The notes below the pieces were generated by a model. It searched no databases. It saw only the letters and a program-made list of their open reading frames with translations, and was not told where the DNA came from. Shown in pieces: positions 7,080 through 11,524 of a stretch of 11,524 nucleotides of DNA. Origin of the DNA: JBBDIM01 sp040880405 (GTDB taxonomy: Bacteria; Planctomycetota; Planctomycetia; Pirellulales; Pirellulaceae); assembly GCA_040880405.1 (NCBI GenBank), contig JBBDIM010000189.1:1-11524 (forward strand). The letters are read 5' to 3'. Position 1 is the first letter of the stretch; every line of letters starts with the position of its first letter. The position numbers and the translations under genes were made by a program.

Positions 7080-7592
7080 ATGAAACAGGCCATCCCCGGC
7101 ATGTCATCCAGTGCGACATCGGAAGTCACCGCGATGATCGTTTGGCCTTCGAACGCGGCGCATGGTATCGGACGGACCTTGGGCCAGTTGTACGCGATTG
7201 AGGCCGGCGTCTCATTCCTCACGGTTGGTAACCTGATCGCCCTGCTTACCAGCCCGATCGGGATTTTGATCTACCTTTCGCACGTCCTGCCGGGCGTCGG
7301 AACCCGCTACCGGCTTACCAACCGCCGGGTGATCGTGGAACGGGGGCTTACCGGCGCGCCGGAACGCTCGATCGAGCTTGACCGATTCGACCGGATTGAA
7401 GTCGTGGTTCGGCCAGGCCAAGCATGGTACGCCGCGGGAGACTTGGTGTTCTCCATGGGAGATCGCGAGTCGTTCCGCCTCAAGGGTGTCAGCCGTCCAG
7501 AAGCCTTCAAGGCGGCTTGCATCAAGGGAATGATGACCTACACCGGCATCAAAAAGATCCAAGAGCGTCAGGCGATACCCGTCCCGGCGTGA
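7080..7592 (+). CDS. Bacterial PH-domain (bPH2, YdbS-like) membrane protein
   Basis: This is a 170-residue protein. A short N-terminal part containing VWPS (21-24) precedes a hydrophobic segment (about residues 44-70) that could be one long helix or a tight hairpin. Then RYRLTNRRVIVERG (76-89), a family hallmark, opens a bacterial PH domain. It continues with SIELDRFDRIEVVVRPGQ (97-114), DLVFSMGD (121-128) and FRLKGVSRPEAF (132-143). Such proteins are small membrane-anchored beta-sandwiches of poorly known role. The domain probably faces the cytoplasm. The N-terminal membrane part is short compared with YdbS, which has two clear helices. The gene follows the DUF6585-like gene, and its last 25 bases overlap the end of the convergent peptidase gene. 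No terminator is visible between these two genes. Confidence 0.82.
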   Translation: MKQAIPGMSSSATSEVTAMIVWPSNAAHGIGRTLGQLYAIEAGVSFLTVGNLIALLTSPIGILIYLSHVLPGVGTRYRLTNRRVIVERGLTGAPERSIELDRFDRIEVVVRPGQAWYAAGDLVFSMGDRESFRLKGVSRPEAFKAACIKGMMTYTGIKKIQERQAIPVPA

Positions 7593-8209
7593 TCCGGCAT
7601 AAGCCGCCGCTCGATCTGCCGTACCACCAATTCCAGCGCCGTGACATTGGTCGCGAGCGGAACTCCCACCGCCTTGTGGACCGGGCCCTCCGCAGCAGGC
7701 CCCGCTTCCCGGATCAGCGGCAGGTGCAAAAACAGGCTGCGGTCGGCCGAGCCCTGCGCGGCGTCTTGCCTTAGACTCCAGTAGTAAACCGCGTTGCAGA
7801 GGTAGGTGCCCGCGTGGCAACTGACCTGGGCGGCACCCCCCTCAGCCGAGATCGCCGCTTGCCACTGTGCCAGCGGCAGTTGACTCCGCAGCGCGGTGGG
7901 ACCCTGGGCATCCAGCGGCAACGGTCCCCGCTCCGCATCCCCCTTGATATTCAAGGCGAACATCTCCAAAGCGGGCTGCTGGCTGCCAGGCGATTGACCC
8001 AGCAGCAACGTGAAATCAAACCAGTCGCGTCGCAAACGAGCCAACTCCCGCTCCGCCGGCTCATACTGAACCGGCAAAATAGCGGTCTCAATCGACATTC
8101 CACCCGCCCGAGTACTCGACTGCGCCAGCCAAGCTGCCAGCGTCTCCGAGGAAGCATTCACCGGCCACTCGGCATACGGAGCGAAGGCGGTGATCAACAA
8201 CTTGGGCAT
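7568..8209 (-). CDS. Pyroglutamyl-peptidase I-like protein (peptidase family C15)
   Basis: This is a 213-residue protein, the usual length for family C15. It opens with KLLITAFAPYAEWPVNAS, comparable to the LVTGFEPFGG-x-x-x-N start of Pcp. The predicted catalytic triad is visible: Glu82 in ALEMFALNI, Cys138 in AGTYLCNAVYYWSL, and His162 in LFLHLPL. Family C15 enzymes are cytoplasmic cysteine peptidases that remove N-terminal pyroglutamate. The sequence is divergent around the Glu (LGQSPGSQQPALEM), a form I recall from planctomycete homologues, so the substrate could differ. It lies 30 bp downstream of the HIRAN gene on the same strand and is probably co-transcribed with it. The ATG at 8209 has only a weak AAGG upstream. 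It overlaps the PH-domain gene tail to tail. Confidence 0.85.
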   Translation of the reverse strand: MPKLLITAFAPYAEWPVNASSETLAAWLAQSSTRAGGMSIETAILPVQYEPAERELARLRRDWFDFTLLLGQSPGSQQPALEMFALNIKGDAERGPLPLDAQGPTALRSQLPLAQWQAAISAEGGAAQVSCHAGTYLCNAVYYWSLRQDAAQGSADRSLFLHLPLIREAGPAAEGPVHKAVGVPLATNVTALELVVRQIERRLMPDHAGTGIA

Positions 8210-8239
8210 GGGTGAAGCCTTGTCGTGGTTAAACGCGGG

Positions 8240-8998
8240 TTAGGTTCGAAGATGGCTCGCGACATGACTGGCGATGGGCCGAAACTCGTCGCCACTGCAA
8301 GGTTGAAATTCGGCGGGCCAGCACGACTTCATTTGACACAGAAGTCGATTTTGAAACGGGGCCTCTACGTTCACGCTCGCAACCGTTACTTCGATCAAGT
8401 CGGGATGGCACTGGTTCACTAAGTTCCCCACATCCCGGGCCAGGTATCTGGGGACATAGCCGAGCATCACTCGGTCATCCTCCGTCCGAACGGCGACGGC
8501 CTCTGGATCGAAAGCATTCTGAAAATCGAACAGGAGTTTGAGCGGCTCGTTGATTTGCAATCGATTCATTCGCTCGACCGCCGCCCGGCCCATCCAACGG
8601 ATTCCATGGAGGAAAAACTTGTTGAGGTAGCAGCCCTCGGAATCGGGCCTTGGACAAGGAAAGACCTCGACCGCATCAGTTTGACGGATTCCTTCCGTAA
8701 CTCCGAGCACCACGATCGGGCTGGGCGGATTGCCCGGATCGAAACCGCTCCATCGCATAAATGCTTCATATTCCGGACGGGAAGTGGGCAGTAATCGATT
8801 GGCGAACAGCGGGAACAGCTCCTCCGATTCGTAAACCGTCTCTAGGTTGTTCATCCCGGGAAAGGGGTGGAATCCCCCGCCTTTCGCACCCTGGGTGTAA
8901 AGGAAGTGATATAGCCCCCCTTCGTGATCCAAGCGACCAACAGGGCGCCAGCCGCAACTGGGCTCAGGTGATCGCCACGCAACAAATAGTGAGCTCAT
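8240..8998 (-). CDS. HIRAN-domain protein
   Basis: This is a 252-residue protein from the ATG at 8998. The N-terminal half (MSSLFVAWRSPE, YHFLYTQGAKGGG, then YESEELFPLFANRLL at about 56-70 and PEYEAFMRW) resembles the N-terminal part of HipA-like or HIRAN-associated proteins. The C-terminal part (about 128-226) is a HIRAN domain. It shows FDFQNAFDPEAVAV (157-170), the typical D-x-x-N-x-x-D-x-x-A core, and GYVPRYLARDV (180-190). HIRAN domains in eukaryotic HLTF bind 3' DNA ends; in bacteria they occur alone or with helicases and nucleases, and the free-standing role is not known. The frame is open upstream to 9076, but that part lacks family sequence, so 8998 is preferred; its Shine-Dalgarno site is weak. 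It is likely transcribed together with the peptidase gene 30 bp downstream. Confidence 0.8.
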   Translation of the reverse strand: MSSLFVAWRSPEPSCGWRPVGRLDHEGGLYHFLYTQGAKGGGFHPFPGMNNLETVYESEELFPLFANRLLPTSRPEYEAFMRWSGFDPGNPPSPIVVLGVTEGIRQTDAVEVFPCPRPDSEGCYLNKFFLHGIRWMGRAAVERMNRLQINEPLKLLFDFQNAFDPEAVAVRTEDDRVMLGYVPRYLARDVGNLVNQCHPDLIEVTVASVNVEAPFQNRLLCQMKSCWPAEFQPCSGDEFRPIASHVASHLRT

Positions 8999-9243
8999 GC
9001 TTTTCGTCTGCCGCGAGTTTGCAGTACTGTGTCCCGAGCGATTCCCAAACATCAAAACGCCAGTTAGATACCCCATCGTATCGCAAACACCCCATCAACG
9101 CATCACATGTCGTGCTAGCGTCGTTTTTCACATCTTGACCCATCCGCGGCCTTTGCGTACTCTCCTTCCGATTTTGCATCGGTGGGCGCGATGTGTGCCC
9201 GCGGGAATTGGCTGGTTTTCGAGGTCGTTTTACTTATGGTGTC

Positions 9244-10161
9244 ATGTCACACCTGATCACGCGTTGGTTTCTATTCGCGGCTTTGGTGCCGCTGGTTTTT
9301 GGCGGCTGTTCACTTTTGAACGAGCCGAGCAAGGAGCCTTCGCGCCTTCCTAAGCAGAAGTTGGCCAGCGATACCGTCGTGCTGGAGATCGCGCGATTGC
9401 CGCTCAGCGGGCAGGATGACGACGCCCTGGCCGAGGCCTGGGAAGTCATTGACGAACAGTTTCTGGCGGTTGACGCCCGGCGGAACCTGGAGGAGAACGG
9501 ATTTCGCGTCGGGCTCATTGATTTTCATCTGCCAAGCTCCATTCGTCATATCTTCGACCGCGAAGAGGGGGGCTCGCAGGGGCTCAATGGCGAGACCGCG
9601 ATGCGCGTCGATGGCGAGGAGCTGCCGGTGGTCAACAGTCGAAGGTTCCCCCGCGGCAAACGGGGAGAGTATATCGTGGTCAACACGCGGCCGCTGGTCA
9701 CTGTGCTGCACAAGCGCGACGGCGTCCTCCGCGGCAATGCCTATCACGACGCCGAATGCAAATTCGTCATCCGCGCCTTCCCCCAGAACGATGGTCGCGT
9801 GGAAGTCGAGATCGTGCCGGAGATCCAACATGGACAACCTCGCCAGCACTTCGCCGGCACCGAAGGGATGTTTAAGATGGAGACCCACAAGCAGCGCGAA
9901 TCGATGGAGCAACTCACCATCCGCGCCAAGATGACGCCCGGGCAAACCTTGATCCTCGCCGGAACCGAACCGCTGAAAGGCCCGGGCCAGGCGTTCTTCG
10001 AGCGGCAACGGGATGGCACCTCCCGGCGCCACGCGATTCTCATCCGCTTGGCGGGCTCGCAGTTTGACGATCTTTTCCAGGAAACGGACAGCTTTGACAA
10101 GAAAGATGCCGTTAGTCCAGAATCTACGGAGCTTGAATCTCCCTCGGACAACCCTTTCTAG
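9244..10161 (+). CDS. Planctomycete lipoprotein with secretin-like C-terminal region
   Basis: This is a 305-residue predicted lipoprotein. The signal peptide (MSHLITRWFLFAALVPLVFG) ends in GGC with Cys22 as lipid-attachment residue; Phe at -3 is a less common lipobox residue. A linker (23-42) leads to SDTVVLEIARLPL and an acidic segment, then beta-rich sequence. Residues about 185-242 read VEVEIVPEIQHGQP, a gap, then LTIRAKMTPGQTLILAG. This resembles the secretin-domain spacing of a PE(I/V)-containing strand followed by a GQT(L/I)-x-x-GG turn, but is too short for a pore. I recognise the type as a conserved planctomycete family without known function. The start at 9244 is chosen because the signal peptide begins there; the extension from 9193 is basic and would spoil it. 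It is divergent from the HIRAN gene and 165 bp upstream of the aldolase gene. Confidence 0.72.
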   Translation: MSHLITRWFLFAALVPLVFGGCSLLNEPSKEPSRLPKQKLASDTVVLEIARLPLSGQDDDALAEAWEVIDEQFLAVDARRNLEENGFRVGLIDFHLPSSIRHIFDREEGGSQGLNGETAMRVDGEELPVVNSRRFPRGKRGEYIVVNTRPLVTVLHKRDGVLRGNAYHDAECKFVIRAFPQNDGRVEVEIVPEIQHGQPRQHFAGTEGMFKMETHKQRESMEQLTIRAKMTPGQTLILAGTEPLKGPGQAFFERQRDGTSRRHAILIRLAGSQFDDLFQETDSFDKKDAVSPESTELESPSDNPF

Positions 10162-10200
10162 CTCTCGTCGCCGGAGCAGCGTCCGTCAAATCACCCGGGA

Positions 10201-10230
10201 TTGACCATTTACGTCTTCTGGGCGGATAAT
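10201..10230 (+). promoter_or_regulatory. Sigma70-like promoter of the aldolase gene
   Basis: TTGACC (10201-10206, 5 of 6) and GATAAT (10225-10230, 5 of 6) are separated by 18 bp. This is the best promoter match in the window. Transcription would start near 10237, giving an untranslated leader of about 90 bases before the ATG at 10327. It also explains why the in-frame TTG at 10201 is not a start codon. Confidence 0.7.
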
Positions 10231-10312
10231 ACTAATCTTGCACATCAAGCGGCATTCAACACAGTGGGCGCGCCAAACGGCCGCCGGACCATTTCGGTTA
10301 TCGAGCTTAACT

Positions 10313-10318
10313 GGGGAG
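10313..10318 (+). promoter_or_regulatory. Ribosome binding site of the aldolase gene
   Basis: GGGGAG lies eight bases before the ATG at 10327. Together with the promoter at 10201-10230 it fixes the start of the aldolase gene. Confidence 0.75.
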
Positions 10319-10326
10319 TAGATATC

Positions 10327-11343
10327 ATGGCTTTAATACCCCTCCGGGTACTTCTGGATCATGCGGCTGAAAACAGCTACGGCGTGGCCGCGTTTAACGT
10401 CAACAACATGGAACAGATCCAGTCGATTATGGAGGCGGCCGCCGAGATCGACGCCCCGGTGATCGTGCAGGCCTCGCGGGGTGCGCGGTCGTACTCACAA
10501 GATAACTACCTGCGACACCTGATGCTGGCGGCAACCGAGTTGTACCCCGACACGCCGATCGTCATGCACCAGGACCATGGCAACAGTGTCGAGACCTGCA
10601 TGAGCGCCATCGAGAACGGCTTCACCAGCGTGATGATGGATGGCTCGCTGAAAGAAGACTGCAAAACGCCGGCCGATTACGACTACAACGTCTCGGTGAC
10701 CAAGCAAGTGGTCGACAAGGCCCACGCCAAGGGCGTCAGCGTTGAAGGGGAACTGGGCTGCTTGGGTTCGCTCGAAAGCGGAACCGGCGAGGCCGAGGAT
10801 GGCCACGGTGCCGAGGGTGAGTTGAGCCACGACCAACTGCTAACCGACCCGGACGAAGCCGAGCGGTTCGTCGCGGAGACCGGGGTCGACGCCTTGGCGG
10901 TTGCCATCGGCACCAGCCACGGGGCCTACAAGTTCACCAAGGCTCCGACCGGCGACGTGTTGGCGATGGACCGGATCGAAGAGATCCACCGCCGTCTGCC
11001 CAACTGCCACCTGGTGATGCATGGTAGCTCTTCGGTCCCACAGGAGTTGCAGGACATCATCAACAAGTACGGCGGCCAGATGAAGCAGACCTACGGCGTG
11101 CCGGTCGAAGAGATCCAGAAGGGCATCAAGCATGGCGTCCGCAAGATCAATGTCGACACCGACAACCGCATGGCCATCACCGGCGCGATCCGCAAGGTTT
11201 TGATGGAAAAGCCAGCCGAGTTCGACCCCCGGGCCTATCTGAAACCGGCCCGCGAAGCGATGAAGCAGGTCTGCATCGCCCGCATGACCGCCTTCGGCCA
11301 AGCCGGCATGGCGGCCAAAATGCGCGCCGCCAAGTTGGTGTAA
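10327..11343 (+). CDS. fba: Class II fructose-bisphosphate aldolase
   Basis: This 338-residue zinc enzyme interconverts fructose 1,6-bisphosphate with dihydroxyacetone phosphate and glyceraldehyde 3-phosphate in glycolysis and gluconeogenesis. It starts MALIPLRVLLDHAAENSYGV. HQDHGNS (81-87) carries the catalytic Asp83 and zinc ligand His84. SVEGELGCLG (138-147) follows, then TSHGAYKFT with zinc ligand His198, MHGSSSVP (231-238) with zinc ligand His232, and the phosphate and substrate loop INVDTDNRMA (274-283). The long acidic insert between the VEGELG and TSHGAY motifs (about 150-180) and overall length fit the class IIB form (the CbbA/TIGR01521-like group also used in Calvin-cycle organisms). 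All key residues are present. It has its own promoter, a clear ribosome site and an intrinsic terminator 32 bp after the stop, so it is a single-gene unit. Confidence 0.97.
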   Translation: MALIPLRVLLDHAAENSYGVAAFNVNNMEQIQSIMEAAAEIDAPVIVQASRGARSYSQDNYLRHLMLAATELYPDTPIVMHQDHGNSVETCMSAIENGFTSVMMDGSLKEDCKTPADYDYNVSVTKQVVDKAHAKGVSVEGELGCLGSLESGTGEAEDGHGAEGELSHDQLLTDPDEAERFVAETGVDALAVAIGTSHGAYKFTKAPTGDVLAMDRIEEIHRRLPNCHLVMHGSSSVPQELQDIINKYGGQMKQTYGVPVEEIQKGIKHGVRKINVDTDNRMAITGAIRKVLMEKPAEFDPRAYLKPAREAMKQVCIARMTAFGQAGMAAKMRAAKLV

Positions 11344-11374
11344 TTCCGGCTGGGAAGTCGTAGCAGAACAAAGC

Positions 11375-11410
11375 AAAAGGGACGCCTCGTGAAGGGGCGT
11401 CCCTTTTTTT
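11375..11410 (+). terminator. Rho-independent terminator after fba
   Basis: A 12-bp stem AAAAGGGACGCC (11375-11386) pairs with GGCGTCCCTTTT (11396-11407) across a 9-base loop and runs into a tract of seven T (11404-11410). The first stop-to-stem distance is 32 bp. The A-rich foot makes it possibly active in both directions. Confidence 0.93.
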
Positions 11411-11447
11411 GCGGCTAGAAGAATCCCAACGCGCGAAGCTCCCGTAG

Positions 11448-11468
11448 CCACGCTTGCCCAAAGCGTGG
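11448..11468. repeat. Short perfect hairpin CCACGCTT / AAGCGTGG
   Basis: An 8-bp perfect stem (11448-11455 with 11461-11468) encloses the loop GCCCA. The wider phrase, from CTCCCGTAG to GTGGGAG, resembles a short repeat I associate with planctomycete intergenic DNA; this is from memory. It has no T tract, so it is not an ordinary terminator. It may be the landing site of the possible intron that follows. Confidence 0.55.
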
Positions 11469-11470
11469 GA

Positions 11471-11524
11471 GTGGTTTGCCAGGCATGTTTGACAATTTGA
11501 GGGTGAAAGTCCCTTATCCAACTA
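11471..11524 (+). ncRNA. Possible 5' end of a group II intron, cut by the window edge
   Basis: After the hairpin the sequence runs GTGGTTTGCCAGGCATG, then GAGGGTGAAAGTCCCTTA (11500-11517). An AGGG-loop-CCCT hairpin with TGAAAGT in the loop, preceded by a GCCAGGC element, is typical of domain I in many bacterial group II introns. The GTGGT start fits the GTGYG consensus only in part. The rest of the intron and any reverse transcriptase would lie beyond the window, so this is a tentative call from motif recognition. Confidence 0.4.

Noticed and set aside
9193..9243. Earlier start of the lipoprotein at 9193
   Set aside because: It would place 17 basic and polar residues before the signal peptide, which begins naturally at the ATG at 9244.
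10201..10326. N-terminal extension of the aldolase to a TTG at 10201
   Set aside because: This TTG is the -35 box of a good promoter, the RNA would start after it, and the aldolase family begins at the ATG at 10327, which has its own ribosome site.

Overview
The window looks like a chromosomal segment of a planctomycete, probably of the Pirellula/Blastopirellula type. The reasons are a DUF1501-type C-terminus, an HD-GYP response regulator of the form common in that phylum, a RedB-like membrane thioredoxin-fold protein, several membrane proteins or lipoproteins of families I know mainly from planctomycetes, fairly high GC content and weak Shine-Dalgarno sites. This is judged by eye and no search was run.

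Layout. Positions 1-164 hold the C-terminus of a DUF1501 protein (+). Positions 165-565 are non-coding and hold a nested, mirror-symmetric set of 9-bp-period repeats between two convergent genes. Positions 566-4781 hold three minus-strand genes transcribed as RedB-like protein, hybrid histidine kinase, then HD-GYP response regulator. The first two overlap by ATGA. Together they could form a complete relay: kinase His237, receiver Asp537, HPt His675, then Asp81 of the HD-GYP regulator. The likely output is cyclic-di-GMP hydrolysis. Positions 4782-5409 are mostly non-coding and carry two 74-bp REP/MITE-like elements in opposite orientation, followed by a sigma70-like promoter.

Positions 5410-7592 (+) hold a large membrane protein built from two copies of a DUF6585-like module, then a small bacterial-PH-domain membrane protein. 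The latter overlaps by 25 bp, tail to tail, a pyroglutamyl-peptidase I-type gene (-). That gene lies just downstream of a HIRAN-domain gene (-). Divergent from these is a planctomycete-type lipoprotein (+) whose C-terminal half faintly resembles a secretin. It is followed by a class II fructose-bisphosphate aldolase (+) with a very good sigma70-like promoter and a strong intrinsic terminator. The last ~75 bases hold a small hairpin and what looks like the 5' end of a group II intron running off the window.

The most interesting parts are the membrane sensor/RedB/HD-GYP cassette, the two non-coding repeat structures (236-537 and 5032-5266), the duplicated DUF6585-like protein and the possible intron at the right edge.
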